Source: Ruminiclostridium hungatei (GTDB taxonomy: Bacteria; Bacillota; Clostridia; Acetivibrionales; DSM-1351). Taken from it: DNA of 64,000 nt. Of this stretch, positions 51,446-61,638 are shown piece after piece (within the stretch, counting starts at the first letter, position 1; the number at the start of each line of letters is the position of its first letter). The stretch covers positions 1 through 64,000 of the forward strand of contig NZ_MZGX01000001.1 in assembly GCF_002051585.1 (NCBI RefSeq). Direction: 5' to 3'. The notes under the pieces were generated by a model. That model was not told the DNA's origin. It saw only the letters and a program-made list of their open reading frames with translations, and did no database searches. The position numbers and the translations under genes were made by a program.

Positions 51446-52762
51446 ATGACAGACACAGAAAAATCCCGGGAGAATCTGAACAAGCTTTTTGAGGTTAATG
51501 GGATAAACATTTTTAATATAAAATCCGACAGATTTAAGACAAACACCATAAGTATCTTCTTTCAGGATAATTTGAATGAAAACTCGGCTGCCATGAATGC
51601 ACTCTTTCCATCGGTTTTGAGAAGAGGCACACAGAACCTTCCAACGCTCAAAGACATTAACCTGTACCTGGAAGAACTGTATGGTGCGGTATTTGACTGC
51701 GGTATTGCCAAAAAAGGCGAGCGGCAGATAATTCATTTCTTTTTCGAGTACCTGTCCGATAAGTATGCAAATGATGAAAACCGCAATTTTGAGGGTGCTC
51801 TGGAATTTTTGCTGGATATGGTTTACAGGCCCTTCCTGAAGGAGGGGGTCTTCCATACGGAGTACGTGGAGCAGGAAAAAACAAACCTGAAAATGCTGAT
51901 ACAGAGCAGGACAAATGACAAGGTTCAATATTCCATGGACAGATGTTATGAACTCATGTGTCAGGAGGAACCTTTCGGATTATATGAGTACGGTACCCTT
52001 GAGCAGATTGAAAAAATAACGCCTGGAGAATTATATAAGCATTACAGGGATAAGGTTGCAACCCTGCCGGCTGACATATTTATAACCGGTCAATTGGAGG
52101 ACAGTGATATTGAGTTTTTAAAGGCCAAGATCAGCAGTATAGAAAGAGGTGTTGCCAAAGGTCTTACGTCAGGCATTGTAAAAAAATACGTGGATACGGT
52201 TAAATATTTTGAAGACAGGATGGATGTTACACAGGGAAAGCTTTCTATGGGCTTCAGGACCAATATAACCCCCAAGGAAGACGATTATTATGCCCTGATG
52301 GTTTACAGCGGAATCCTGGGAGGAGGCATGCATTCCAAGCTGTTTCAAAATGTCAGGGAAAAGGCAGGGCTGGCCTATTACGTGTTTACCGGATTGGAAA
52401 AATTCAAGGGTCTGATGATTATAGGCAGCGGTATTGACATAAAGCAGAAGGATCGTGCAAAAGAATTAATACTGGAGCAACTGGAGGCCATCAAGGACGG
52501 GAGGATATCCGACTATGAGTTTGAATCCACAATCAAGTCCCTGGAGACGGGAATATATTCTTTGAAGGACAGTCAACTGCAGGTGGTGGACTTTAACCTG
52601 AGCCAGCTTATTGCACAGACTCATGATACCTTTGAAGGCATACTGGCAAAGATAAAAAAGGTGACAAAGAAGGATGTCATAAACGTAACTAAGAAAATTC
52701 AGCTTGATACTGTTTATTTTTTGACGTCAAAGGCTTCAGAAGCGGATTCAGAAGCGGTATGA
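51446..52762 (+). CDS. M16-family peptidase-like protein (YmfF type), probably inactive partner
   Basis: 438 residues of the pitrilysin/insulinase (M16) fold, with N-terminal half (SIFFQDNLNENSAAMNALFPSVLRRG) and C-terminal half (GGGMHSKLFQNVREKAGLAYYV, about 292). The zinc motif HxxEH is absent, which is usual for the YmfF member of the YmfF/YmfH pair. The following gene carries the zinc site. I chose ATG 51446, 8 bases after GTGGAG, and not the far upstream start. It may help fold or present substrates to the partner. Confidence 0.85.
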   Translation: MTDTEKSRENLNKLFEVNGINIFNIKSDRFKTNTISIFFQDNLNENSAAMNALFPSVLRRGTQNLPTLKDINLYLEELYGAVFDCGIAKKGERQIIHFFFEYLSDKYANDENRNFEGALEFLLDMVYRPFLKEGVFHTEYVEQEKTNLKMLIQSRTNDKVQYSMDRCYELMCQEEPFGLYEYGTLEQIEKITPGELYKHYRDKVATLPADIFITGQLEDSDIEFLKAKISSIERGVAKGLTSGIVKKYVDTVKYFEDRMDVTQGKLSMGFRTNITPKEDDYYALMVYSGILGGGMHSKLFQNVREKAGLAYYVFTGLEKFKGLMIIGSGIDIKQKDRAKELILEQLEAIKDGRISDYEFESTIKSLETGIYSLKDSQLQVVDFNLSQLIAQTHDTFEGILAKIKKVTKKDVINVTKKIQLDTVYFLTSKASEADSEAV

Positions 52763-52832
52763 GGTGTTACCGGACCAATAAAGGAGCTATGAATGGGTCG
52801 CTTTCAGGCGGCGGATTGGAGAACAGGAATAT

Positions 52833-54125
52833 ATGAGATATGAGACTCTGGAATATAAAAAGTATGATGAGGTTATGTACAGGTATGAACACAGCAGCGG
52901 CTTAAACTGCATTGTGATTCCCAAAAAAGGCTATTACAAGAAATATGCCACTTTCTCAACCCAATATGGTTCGGTGGATAATAAATTTATTATTCCCGGG
53001 GAGTCTGAGACCACAAAAGTACCCGACGGCATTGCACATTTTCTGGAACATAAGCTGTTTGAACAAAAGGACGGAAGCGTGATGGATAAGTTTGCGGCGC
53101 TGGGTTCAAGGCCAAATGCATTTACCAGCTTTAATCAGACCGCATATCTTTTTTCCTGCACAGACCTTTTCAAGGAAAATTTCGGACTGCTTTTGAATTT
53201 TGTACAAAATCCGTTTATTACCGAAGAAAGCGTTGAAAAGGAAAAGGGCATAATAGGCCAGGAAATAAATATGTACAGGGATGACCCGGGGTGGAGGGTA
53301 ACCTTCAATCTTCTGGACGCTTTTTACGAGAAACATCCTGTAAAGAAGGATATAGCAGGCTCAATCGAAAGCATCAGCAAAATAACAAGGGATACCCTGT
53401 ATAAATGCTACGAAACCTTCTACCATCCTTCAAACATGGTTATAACGGTAGTGGGTGATGTTGATTGTGAAGCGGTGTTTGAACAGGTGGAGCAAAGTAT
53501 AGAAGCCAAGGAAAACCACGGCGAGATAAAGCGTATTTATCCTGAGGAAGGTGTCGGGCTTCACAAGGCATATGTGGAGCAAAACATGCCGGTTTCAACG
53601 CCGTTATTCTATATGGGCTTCAAGGATGAAAACTATAAGCTTTCCGGCACTGAACTCATAAGGTATGAACTGGCGGTAAAACTTTTGATTTCAATGCTCA
53701 TAGGAAGAAGCTCCGAACTTTACGGCCAGCTTTATGAGAAGGGTTTGATAAATTCCAGCTTTGAAACTGACTTTTCAATTGAAAAAAGTTATGCATATTC
53801 AATGCTGGGAGGAGAATCCGTGGACCCGGAAGCGGTGAAGGACTGTTTTATCAGGGAAATCAAAAAACAGCGCAACGACGGCTTGAGAGCCGATACCTTT
53901 GAGAGGTTGCTCAAGGCTTCCAAGGGCAGGTATCTTCGAATGATGAATTCCGTGGAGAGCATCTCCAGGAGCTTTATAAATTTATATTTCAAAGGTATTA
54001 CAATGTTTGATTATTTAGAGGTTTATGATACAATGAGTTTTGATTATATCAACGAAGTATTTGATAAACACTTTGATGTGGATCGTATGGCTTTATCTGT
54101 AGTCAAGGAGTTAAAAGACAGGTGA
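52833..54125 (+). CDS. M16-family zinc peptidase (YmfH type)
   Basis: A 430-residue M16 peptidase. PDGIAHFLEHKLFEQ near residue 68 contains the HxxEH zinc site; a third ligand Glu lies in the helix VEKEKGIIGQEINMY (about 140). The C-terminal half domain follows from about 220. It probably acts with the preceding M16 protein in peptide breakdown or maturation. The 70-bp gap to its partner is free of terminators. Confidence 0.9.
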   Translation: MRYETLEYKKYDEVMYRYEHSSGLNCIVIPKKGYYKKYATFSTQYGSVDNKFIIPGESETTKVPDGIAHFLEHKLFEQKDGSVMDKFAALGSRPNAFTSFNQTAYLFSCTDLFKENFGLLLNFVQNPFITEESVEKEKGIIGQEINMYRDDPGWRVTFNLLDAFYEKHPVKKDIAGSIESISKITRDTLYKCYETFYHPSNMVITVVGDVDCEAVFEQVEQSIEAKENHGEIKRIYPEEGVGLHKAYVEQNMPVSTPLFYMGFKDENYKLSGTELIRYELAVKLLISMLIGRSSELYGQLYEKGLINSSFETDFSIEKSYAYSMLGGESVDPEAVKDCFIREIKKQRNDGLRADTFERLLKASKGRYLRMMNSVESISRSFINLYFKGITMFDYLEVYDTMSFDYINEVFDKHFDVDRMALSVVKELKDR

Positions 54126-54185
54126 TTTTGCTGAAGGCTTGCTTTTGCTTTGAAAACAGAAAACAGGTATTTTGCGGAGGTTGTC

Positions 54186-55253
54186 ATGAATGAAAGAATA
54201 GCAGTCAGTTTCCCCGGACTGGGGCTGAATTTTGATGTTCCAAGGGTTGCTTTCAGCATATTTAATATGCCCATATACTGGTATGGAATTATTATAGCTC
54301 TGGCATTTTTTGTTTGTGTGCTTTGGGCTATGCGTGACAGCAAAAAGTTTGGTCTGGTGCCGGAAACGGTAATTGACCTTATGCTTTTTGCTGCACCTGT
54401 TGCAATAATATGTGCCCGCCTGTACTTTGTAATATTCAGTTGGGAAAATTACAAATATGACCCCATTCAGATTTTAAATCTGAGAAACGGCGGGCTGGCT
54501 GTTTTGGGAGGAATAATCGGAGCGGTCATTACAGGATATTTTGTAGCAAGGTACAAAAAAATTCCCACCTTTAAGTTTTTTGATTTTGCCATACCCTATG
54601 TAGCGCTTGGACAAGCAATAGGACGCTGGGGTAATTTTTTCAACCAGGAGGCCTTCGGGACAAATACCTCTCTTCCATGGGGTATGACCAGCCCGGCAGT
54701 CAAGTCCTACCTGCAAAATCTCAATAACACTGGTATGAACATCAATCCCGATATGCCGGTGCATCCTACATTTTTATATGAGTCCTTATGGGACATTGGA
54801 GTTTTTGTCCTTTTAATGTGGATGAGAAAAAGGAAAAAGTTTGACGGAGAGGTTTTCTGCCTGTATTTTATAACTTATGGCATAGGAAGGGCAGTAATCG
54901 AGGGGCTTCGGACAGACAGCCTCATGCTTGGGAATCTGAGGGTTTCACAGCTCCTGTCGGTGATATTCTTTATAGCGTTTACCGTATTTGTAATATATAA
55001 AAGAGCAAGGCTCAGAAACAATCTGGAAGAGGTTGAAATTGGACAAAGCGGTTATGCCGGTATTCTCAAGATAATGGAGGAAGAGGAAGCACAGGCACAA
55101 GAGTCCGGTTTGACTTCTCAGGAAACCGGGAAAAAGTTGGAGGAAGCCGGGGCGGAGATTCCGGAGGAACCCGGAGAGCCGGCAGCAGAATCCGAAACAG
55201 AGAGGGAGTCAGAGCCGCAGCAGCAAGCTGAAGAAGAAATACAGGATAAATAA
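54186..55253 (+). CDS. lgt: Prolipoprotein diacylglyceryl transferase
   Basis: 355 residues, an integral membrane enzyme that attaches diacylglycerol to the lipobox Cys of prolipoproteins. Motifs: IYWYGIIIALAF (about 32), RNGGLAVLGGIIGAV (about 102), IGRWGNFFNQEAFG (about 142), and GIGRAVIEGLRTDSL (about 238). The last 75 residues are an acidic Glu/Gln-rich tail not needed by the family. I chose ATG 54186, after CGGAGG. The SUMF1 lipoprotein at 3065 would be one of its substrates. Confidence 0.96.
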   Translation: MNERIAVSFPGLGLNFDVPRVAFSIFNMPIYWYGIIIALAFFVCVLWAMRDSKKFGLVPETVIDLMLFAAPVAIICARLYFVIFSWENYKYDPIQILNLRNGGLAVLGGIIGAVITGYFVARYKKIPTFKFFDFAIPYVALGQAIGRWGNFFNQEAFGTNTSLPWGMTSPAVKSYLQNLNNTGMNINPDMPVHPTFLYESLWDIGVFVLLMWMRKRKKFDGEVFCLYFITYGIGRAVIEGLRTDSLMLGNLRVSQLLSVIFFIAFTVFVIYKRARLRNNLEEVEIGQSGYAGILKIMEEEEAQAQESGLTSQETGKKLEEAGAEIPEEPGEPAAESETERESEPQQQAEEEIQDK

Positions 55254-55309
55254 TGTGGAAACAGTAGCTTTTACGCAGTATTCTTGTTTGATGTTAGGAA
55301 TGGTGAAGA

Positions 55310-56437
55310 ATGTATTTTGTTGAGAAGTCAAAACCTGCAAATCCATATAAAAGATTCGATTACCTGTTATTCAGCCTTGTAATGCTTCTGGCCGCAATCG
55401 GGCTGGTTGTTTTCAGCAGCGCGGTCAAGGACAGGACAAGCTTGCTAAAGCCTCAGATACTGGCATTGATTATGGGTATAGCACTGTGCCTCATACTAAG
55501 TGCCATAGACTATAAAGACCTCAAGGTGCTGAGCCTCTTTATTTTCTTTGGAGCCATGGGATTGATGGTCCTGGTGCTGTTTTTCGGAAAAGGAGAGGAC
55601 CTTGGAAATAAAAACTGGATAAATATTGCGGGTATGAGCGTGCAGCCTTCGGAATATGCCAAGATTGCCTACATAATACTTGCTTCGGTATTTCTGGAAC
55701 GTATAAAGGACAGTCAGGAAAAAAACAAATCGGATATTATTAAGTTTCTGGCATATACTTGCGTGGCCATAGGTTTTGTACTTCTGCAAAAGGACCTTGG
55801 AACCGCAATGGTTTTTGCATTTATGTTTTTCCTGTTTATTTATATGGCAGGTATTCCTTACAGATACATATTCATACTATTGGGTGCAGCAGGTTTGTCA
55901 CTGCCCTTTATCTGGGTGTATGTGCTCAACGACAAGAGGAAGGACAGAATACTGACCTTTATTTCTCCGGAGAGAGACCCCCAGGGCGGAGGCTATAACG
56001 TAATCAAATCCAAGCTTGCCATAGGCTCGGGGCAGTTGTTCGGCCAGGGCTACGGAAGCGGACTGCAGACCCAGAGCGGCAGCGTGCCTGTAAATGAGTC
56101 GGATTTCATATTTTCCGTGGTGGGGGAGGAACTGGGCTTTATTGGTGGCTGTATTATAATACTGCTGGGCCTTGTGATTTTGCTCAGAATAATATATATT
56201 TCAAAGAACTCAAGTGATACCTATGGTTCCTTTTTATGTGTGGGTGTGGCCGGCATGATGGGGTTTAATTTTATAGAGAACATAGGTATGAGCATTGGTT
56301 TGCTTCCTGTTACGGGGCTTCCGTTGCCCTTTGTCAGTCAGGGTGGGACTGCAATGCTTGCAAATTTTACGGCTGTGGGTATAGTACTAAGTGTGTCTCT
56401 GCGGCGTAAACGGGGAAATTTTAATTCCTCACAATAG
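55310..56437 (+). CDS. rodA: Rod-shape-determining SEDS protein RodA (peptidoglycan polymerase)
   Basis: A 375-residue polytopic SEDS-family protein that polymerises glycan strands with a class B PBP. Motifs: NWINIAGMSVQPSEYAKIA (about 105), LQKDLGTAMVF (about 160), and the later GQLFGQGYGSG, FIFSVVGEELGF and GLPLPFVSQGGTAM (about 345). It could also be named FtsW, but it lies outside the mur cluster and behind lgt, so RodA is preferred. A terminator follows. Confidence 0.88.
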   Translation: MYFVEKSKPANPYKRFDYLLFSLVMLLAAIGLVVFSSAVKDRTSLLKPQILALIMGIALCLILSAIDYKDLKVLSLFIFFGAMGLMVLVLFFGKGEDLGNKNWINIAGMSVQPSEYAKIAYIILASVFLERIKDSQEKNKSDIIKFLAYTCVAIGFVLLQKDLGTAMVFAFMFFLFIYMAGIPYRYIFILLGAAGLSLPFIWVYVLNDKRKDRILTFISPERDPQGGGYNVIKSKLAIGSGQLFGQGYGSGLQTQSGSVPVNESDFIFSVVGEELGFIGGCIIILLGLVILLRIIYISKNSSDTYGSFLCVGVAGMMGFNFIENIGMSIGLLPVTGLPLPFVSQGGTAMLANFTAVGIVLSVSLRRKRGNFNSSQ

Positions 56438-56460
56438 CTTTTAATAGTTCTGAAGTCCTA

Positions 56461-56498
56461 TAAAAGGCGGGTTTTTCAACCCGTCTTTTATTTTTTTT
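56461..56498 (+). terminator. Terminator before the division/cell-wall cluster
   Basis: TAAAAGGCGGGTT and AACCCGTCTTTTA form a 13-bp stem followed by eight Ts. Confidence 0.93.
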
Positions 56499-56545
56499 CA
56501 AAAAAACATTGATAAAATTGCTGATTTGAAATAAAATATCCATAT

Positions 56546-56575
56546 AAGTGGTAGGAAGTGGTGTAAAGTGGAGCA
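56546..56575 (+). promoter_or_regulatory. MraZ operator repeats
   Basis: AAGTGG occurs three times with an exact 10-bp period (56546, 56556, 56566) about 80 bp before mraZ. Direct GTGG repeats with this spacing are the known binding sites of the MraZ repressor, so the cluster is probably self-regulated. Confidence 0.8.
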
Positions 56576-56655
56576 AAGAGCCAAGCTTATTATTAAAAAA
56601 TGAAATTAAATGAGATTGTTTTATTAATTGGCTTGGAAATGCGAGGTGTGAAAAT

Positions 56656-57087
56656 TTGTTTTATGGAGAGTACCTGCATACGGTTGACCCAAAAGGACGA
56701 GTTATTGTCCCCTCGAAGTTCAGGGAGGGCCTGGGTGAAAAGTTCATATTAACCAAGGGGCTGGACAACTGTTTGTTTGCATATTCAGCCGAGGAATGGA
56801 CAAGCCTTGAAAACAAATTGAAGACACTTCCGTTTACCGATAAGGATGTACGGGCATTCATAAGATTTTTCTTCTCTGGAGCTACCGAATGCGAGGTTGA
56901 TAAACAGGGAAGGATACTCATTCCACAAAATCTGCGGGAATACGCGGTACTTGAAAAGGACATAGCTGTCATAGGCGTTTCTTCGAGAGTCGAGATTTGG
57001 AATAAGGCTACTTGGGAAAACTATAGCAGTGATGATAATATGAGTGCTGACAAGATAGCAGAAAAAATGTCATTGCTGGGAATATAA
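56656..57087 (+). CDS. mraZ: Transcriptional regulator MraZ
   Basis: A 143-residue AbrB-like double-beta protein that represses its own operon. Two similar halves: [23 protein letters not shown] (1-24) and [19 protein letters not shown] (about 80). Start TTG 56656 is behind GAGGTG; the family N-terminus fits. It is the first gene of mraZ-rsmH-ftsL-spoVD-murE-murF. Confidence 0.97.
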   Translation: MFYGEYLHTVDPKGRVIVPSKFREGLGEKFILTKGLDNCLFAYSAEEWTSLENKLKTLPFTDKDVRAFIRFFFSGATECEVDKQGRILIPQNLREYAVLEKDIAVIGVSSRVEIWNKATWENYSSDDNMSADKIAEKMSLLGI

Positions 57088-57117
57088 AAATCTTGTGTAC
57101 ATGCCTGGAGGCAAACG

Positions 57118-58059
57118 ATGGAATTTAAACATAAATCCGTATTGCTTGACGAATGCATCGAATATTTGAATATAAAGCCGGAGGGCATATATTTAGACGG
57201 TACCATCGGCGGAGCGGGCCACTCCTCACGGATATACGGGAGGCTGGGGCCTGCAGGCTGCCTGGTAGGATTGGACCAGGATGCCTTTGCCATAGAAACT
57301 TCAAGCCGAAGGCTTGAGGAAATTCGTTCGGAGGCAGATTTCAAGCTGGTGAACACCAACTTCAGGAATATTGCCGACACTTGCAGACAGCTTGAAATTA
57401 ACCAGTTGGACGGGATCCTGCTTGATTTGGGAGTATCTTCACATCAGCTTGATGAGGCTTCAAGAGGCTTCAGCTACCAGCATGACGCACCGCTTGATAT
57501 GAGGATGGACAGAAACTCAAAACTATCGGCCTTTGATGTAATCAACGGCTATAAGGAACAGGACATATACAGGATTATAAGGGATTATGGAGAGGAAAAA
57601 TGGGCTTCCCGCATAGCAAAGTTTATCGCAGAGGCCCGTGAGAAAAAGCAGGTGGAGACCACCTATGAGCTTGTGGACATTATCAAAAGAGCCGTACCAA
57701 GCGCTGCCAGACGTGATGGACCTCATCCGGCCAAGAGAACCTTTCAGGCAATCAGAATTGAGGTAAATGACGAGCTGAACATATTGAACAAAACTATCGA
57801 GGACAGCGTAACATTGCTGAAAAAAGGCGGAAGGCTTTGTATTATAACCTTCCATTCCCTTGAGGACAGGATTGTTAAGGTTCAGTTCAACAAGGAAGTA
57901 AACCCCTGCACCTGTCCTTCCGCATTTCCGGCCTGTGTGTGCGGCAAAGAGCCCAGGGCGGTACTGGCAAACAAAAAGCCCATTGTATCCGCAGCCCGGG
58001 AGCTGGAGGAGAATCCCCGTGCCAGAAGTGCAAAACTGAGGGTTTTGGAAAAAATTTAG
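57118..58059 (+). CDS. rsmH: 16S rRNA (cytosine(1402)-N(4))-methyltransferase
   Basis: A 313-residue SAM-dependent enzyme, also called MraW. Motifs: [13 protein letters not shown] (about 5), [13 protein letters not shown] (about 29), [20 protein letters not shown] (about 102), [17 protein letters not shown] (about 204) and [12 protein letters not shown] (about 242). Complete and normal in length. Start 30 bp after mraZ. Confidence 0.97.
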   Translation: MEFKHKSVLLDECIEYLNIKPEGIYLDGTIGGAGHSSRIYGRLGPAGCLVGLDQDAFAIETSSRRLEEIRSEADFKLVNTNFRNIADTCRQLEINQLDGILLDLGVSSHQLDEASRGFSYQHDAPLDMRMDRNSKLSAFDVINGYKEQDIYRIIRDYGEEKWASRIAKFIAEAREKKQVETTYELVDIIKRAVPSAARRDGPHPAKRTFQAIRIEVNDELNILNKTIEDSVTLLKKGGRLCIITFHSLEDRIVKVQFNKEVNPCTCPSAFPACVCGKEPRAVLANKKPIVSAARELEENPRARSAKLRVLEKI

Positions 58060-58388
58060 GTCTTAAATTAATATTTAAATATACTCAAGCAGTCAATAAA
58101 AAGTACAAAAGAAAACAAACCGAAAAACAAAAGAAAAAGTAACCAAATTACAAAAGAAAAAAATAATAAGACACAAATGAACACTTGCACAACCTTAAGC
58201 AACAAATGATGGAATTTACTGCAAAAGACAAATTTTCATCTCAGATGAGAAATCAATGTACCAAGGAAAACACTCGGAGAAACAAAAGCTAAAAAACTTC
58301 TAAAAATGGTGGGAATCAGATTGATTCTGATTCCCGAATATTTTCTTAAAATGCAGGACTTAAGTTATTTCAAGGGAGGGATAGAAGC
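58060..58388 (+). other. A-rich spacer between rsmH and ftsL, with hairpin
   Basis: 329 bp with no supported gene. The left part is extremely A-rich on the plus strand (many AAAAG/ACAAA runs). At 58311-58335 GGGAATCAGA and TCTGATTCCC form a perfect 10-bp stem with a 5-base loop and TATTTTCTT following, a possible attenuator before ftsL. Confidence 0.5.
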
Positions 58389-58919
58389 ATGGCTGGAAGA
58401 GACAGCAAGTATATTTATGGATCGGCCGCTGAAAAAATCAAACATGAACAACAGCTCAATTCATACTCCTCTGCAGCCAACAGCGAGTATTACGACCCCT
58501 ACGAACAAAATGCAGTCCTCAAGTCCAAAAAGCTTGCAAGAAATAATGCAAGACTTAAAAAAAGGATAATGATTAACATGTTTCTTGTTTTTGGCATGTG
58601 TGCGATTATAATGTTCAGATACGCTCAAATCAGCCAGATGAATTATGACAACAATAATTTAAGCAAGCAATACACCGCACTGCAAAATGAAAATGCCCAG
58701 CTCACCCTGGATATAGAAAAAGCCAGGTCCTTGCAAAGCATAAGAGAGATAGCAGAGAACAGGCTCGATATGCACTCGCCTGAAAAGAGCCAGATAGTAT
58801 ATATAAGCGTACCTAAGCAGGACGTTACCATTCTTGCGGCAAAGCAGGAAGCAAGGCTGGTGGAAATGGTCAGGGACATTGGCGGGGGAATCAAAAAATT
58901 CCTTGGCAGTTTCAATTGA
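58389..58919 (+). CDS. FtsL-like cell division protein
   Basis: A 176-residue bitopic membrane protein: a cytoplasmic part of about 60 residues, one membrane helix (about 61-76, MINMFLVFGMCAIIMF), then an extracytoplasmic coiled coil (YTALQNENAQLTLDIEKARS) and the FtsL/DivIC-like IREIAENRLDMHSPEKSQIVYI. Sequence conservation in FtsL is weak, but topology and place between rsmH and the PBP gene make the call firm. It would join DivIB and DivIC in the divisome. Start ATG is behind AAGGGAGGGA. Confidence 0.88.
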   Translation: MAGRDSKYIYGSAAEKIKHEQQLNSYSSAANSEYYDPYEQNAVLKSKKLARNNARLKKRIMINMFLVFGMCAIIMFRYAQISQMNYDNNNLSKQYTALQNENAQLTLDIEKARSLQSIREIAENRLDMHSPEKSQIVYISVPKQDVTILAAKQEARLVEMVRDIGGGIKKFLGSFN

Positions 58920-59341
58920 CATGTGGCAGGCATACCTGCCTTTTATGAGAGGCAATATGTATTTAACAAATAATAGAAGGATATTGCAAAAGTCAATTAC
59001 TATCGGCTGAAAGCCTCCTGAAGTATGGACTTCTTAAAAGCCGAAACCGTTGAAACCTTTAAACAAAGTGCTTGAAAGCACATATTCGCCTGGAAGGCGA
59101 AGGTTTCAACCGTAATTGACTTTATGAACTGAATATTTTTGTTTATTACTATAACTATAGATTAATACAATTTGAGTCTATAGTTTTTTCAATTAGGCTT
59201 GAAACAGGAATATTTATGTTGATTTTATAAATTCTTTCTTACTTAATAATATATTTTAATCTCATTTAATATTAATAATTAAGAAATCATAAATTGCAAA
59301 ATACTGTAAATTCATCAATATACCAACGGGGAGGGGATATT
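58920..59341 (+). other. Intergenic region between ftsL and spoVD with a repeat copy
   Basis: About 420 bp. It holds the inverted-repeat element at 58989-59123, and behind it an AT-rich stretch with a short stem (ACTATAG/CTATAGT near 59154-59185). spoVD therefore probably has its own promoter here, which would allow sporulation-specific control. I could not identify the promoter with confidence. Confidence 0.5.
58989..59123. repeat. Dispersed inverted-repeat element, copy 3 (135 bp)
   Basis: Its perfect 12-bp ends are AAAGTCAATTAC and GTAATTGACTTT. The inner left flank TATCGGCTGAAAGCC and the inner right flank, reversed, GGTTGAAACC match the right and left flanks of the copy at 50758-50930. 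It is therefore the same element in opposite orientation with a different middle. Confidence 0.75.
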
Positions 59342-61537
59342 TTGTCTAGTCCGAATATTACACTGAAGAAAAGGCTCCTGTTTATTCTTGGAGTTTTTAC
59401 ATTTTTCACAGTTATACTTGTGGTCAGGATTGGCTGGATTCAAATTGCCAACGGTCAGGAGTACCAGCAAAAGGCATATGAGCAGCAGACCAACAACCGT
59501 ACAATCAGCCCTAAGAGAGGAACTATCTATGACAGGAATATGAAGCCGCTGGCTATGAGCGGCTCTGTTGAAACTATCACAATAGATCCTCAGATAGTGA
59601 GAGATTCAGGTATGGAGGCTGACAAAGTCGCAGCAGGACTTGCCGAGATACTTGAAATGGATAAGGACACCATCCTTAAGAAGATAAATAAACAATCCCA
59701 ATATGAGCTTATCAAGAAGAAGGTGGATAAGGAAGTGGGGTCAAGGGTTCGCCAGTGGAAGAAGGATAATGAGATAGGCGGAATATTTATTGACGAAGAT
59801 ACAAAACGCTTTTATCCCAATGGAAATATTGCAGCCCATGTAATCGGCTTTACGAACATAGACAATGATGGAATTGACGGCGTGGAAAAGATGATGGAGC
59901 AGTACCTGAAGGGCATTCCGGGGAAAATCCTCAGTGAGGTTGACGCCAGCGGCATGGAATTGACAATGGGGGAAGAGAAATATATACAGCCACAGGATGG
60001 CAACAATGTAATTCTCACCATTGATGAAACAATCCAGTATTTTGCCGAAAAGGCTCTGGAGAAGGCCATAGCCGACAATAATGTAATAAACGGAGGGACT
60101 GCCATAGTCATGGACCCCAGAAATGGCGAAGTACTGGCGCTGACCTCCAAGCCTGATTTTGACCTGAACAATCCAAGAGCGGCGCCTAAGGGAAAGGATG
60201 CTTCAACCTGGACGGGAACCAGTGTAGAAGACGTTCAATACCTTCAAAAGACTGTTTGGAGAAACAAGGCGGTGGTTGACACCTACGAACCGGGTTCTAC
60301 CTTCAAGCCTGTTACTTCTGCAGCAGGACTGGAGGAAGGGGCAATTACCCCGGAGACACAGGTGACAGATGCTACCGTAAAGATAGCCGGACACAGCATA
60401 AATTGCTGGAAACCCAATGCCCACCTGCACGAAACCTTCAGAGAAGGGGTTTATAACTCCTGTAACCCCGTTTTTGTAAGACTGGCACAGCAGCTTGGAA
60501 TATCGAAGTTTTACAGCTATGTAAAGGCCTTTGGCTTTTATCAAAAGACAGGTATTGATCTTCCGGGTGAAGCAGGAAGCATAATTCATACAAAGCCCAC
60601 GGAAATCGACATGGCAACAGCCTCCTTCGGGCAGCGCTTTCAGATAACTCCAATTCAGCTTATTCAGGCCTATGGGGCCATAGCCAACGGAGGTAATCTG
60701 ATAACACCCCATGTTGTAAAGGAAGTAGTGGATGACTCGGGAAATGTTATAAAGAAATTTGAACCCAAGGTAGTCAGAAGTGTAATATCCAGGAAGACTT
60801 CCGATACCCTGAAGGATATATTGAAGGGCGTGGTAGATGTGGGTACGGGTAAAAATGCCCGCATACCCGGCTACAAGATAGGCGGAAAAACCGGTACTTC
60901 CGAGACCAGAGAAAATGAGCAGCTCCTGGTACAGGGGAAAAACAAGAGATATATTGTATCCTTCTCGGCCATTGCTCCCACAGACAACCCGGTCATATGC
61001 GTCCTGGTGGTTCTTGATTATCCTGACGTATATAATCCCGGCGGCGGTATGCTGGTTGCTCCCGTGGTAGGCAAGCTGATTGACGAAATACTGACTTACA
61101 AGGGCATAGAAAAGGAATACAGTGAAGACGACAAGAAACTGCTAAAGCAAGAGGTACAGGTGCCGGACGTAAAGGGCAAAACTGTCAGCGAAGCAATAAA
61201 GCTGTTGAAACAAAACAAGCTGGAGTATAAAATAGAAGGCAGCAATACCGACCTAAATGCCACGGTGCAGGAGCAGACCCCGAAAACAACAGCCATACTG
61301 CACGAAAACTCAATGGTCATACTGTATACCTACAAGCCGAAAAATGAAGCTGAAGCCATGGTGCCAAACGTCAAGAACAAGACCATAGATGAAGCCACAC
61401 AGGCCTTCAAAAAGGCGGGAATAAACATTGTAATAAATGGGACGGGAACGGCAGTAAGCCAGGAGGTTGACGCCGGGAAAACGGTTAAAAAGGGCTCCAC
61501 CGTAGAGGTCACTTTTAGGAACATTTTTGAGGATTAG
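59342..61537 (+). CDS. spoVD: Stage V sporulation protein D-type class B penicillin-binding protein
   Basis: A 731-residue transpeptidase. One N-terminal membrane anchor (about 11-30), a PBP dimerisation domain (ISPKRGTIYDRNMKPLAMS, about 50), then the transpeptidase with YEPGSTFKP (active Ser, about 320), YNSCNPVF (about 378) and GGKTGTSET (about 513). Two PASTA domains follow (VQVPDVKGKTVSEAIKLL, about 604, and AMVPNVKNKTIDEATQAF, about 672). SpoVD makes spore cortex and differs from the division PBP mainly by context; a vegetative PBP2B role cannot be excluded. TTG 59342 is preceded by GGGGAGGGG. Confidence 0.9.
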   Translation: MSSPNITLKKRLLFILGVFTFFTVILVVRIGWIQIANGQEYQQKAYEQQTNNRTISPKRGTIYDRNMKPLAMSGSVETITIDPQIVRDSGMEADKVAAGLAEILEMDKDTILKKINKQSQYELIKKKVDKEVGSRVRQWKKDNEIGGIFIDEDTKRFYPNGNIAAHVIGFTNIDNDGIDGVEKMMEQYLKGIPGKILSEVDASGMELTMGEEKYIQPQDGNNVILTIDETIQYFAEKALEKAIADNNVINGGTAIVMDPRNGEVLALTSKPDFDLNNPRAAPKGKDASTWTGTSVEDVQYLQKTVWRNKAVVDTYEPGSTFKPVTSAAGLEEGAITPETQVTDATVKIAGHSINCWKPNAHLHETFREGVYNSCNPVFVRLAQQLGISKFYSYVKAFGFYQKTGIDLPGEAGSIIHTKPTEIDMATASFGQRFQITPIQLIQAYGAIANGGNLITPHVVKEVVDDSGNVIKKFEPKVVRSVISRKTSDTLKDILKGVVDVGTGKNARIPGYKIGGKTGTSETRENEQLLVQGKNKRYIVSFSAIAPTDNPVICVLVVLDYPDVYNPGGGMLVAPVVGKLIDEILTYKGIEKEYSEDDKKLLKQEVQVPDVKGKTVSEAIKLLKQNKLEYKIEGSNTDLNATVQEQTPKTTAILHENSMVILYTYKPKNEAEAMVPNVKNKTIDEATQAFKKAGINIVINGTGTAVSQEVDAGKTVKKGSTVEVTFRNIFED

Positions 61538-61638
61538 TCTTTAAATTGACGGGAAATTATGGGTAAATCCCGCCGGAAGGTGTAATTATTAAGCCTGACG
61601 GCAAAAATTTTATATAATATTATCTGGAGGTGTGGGTT

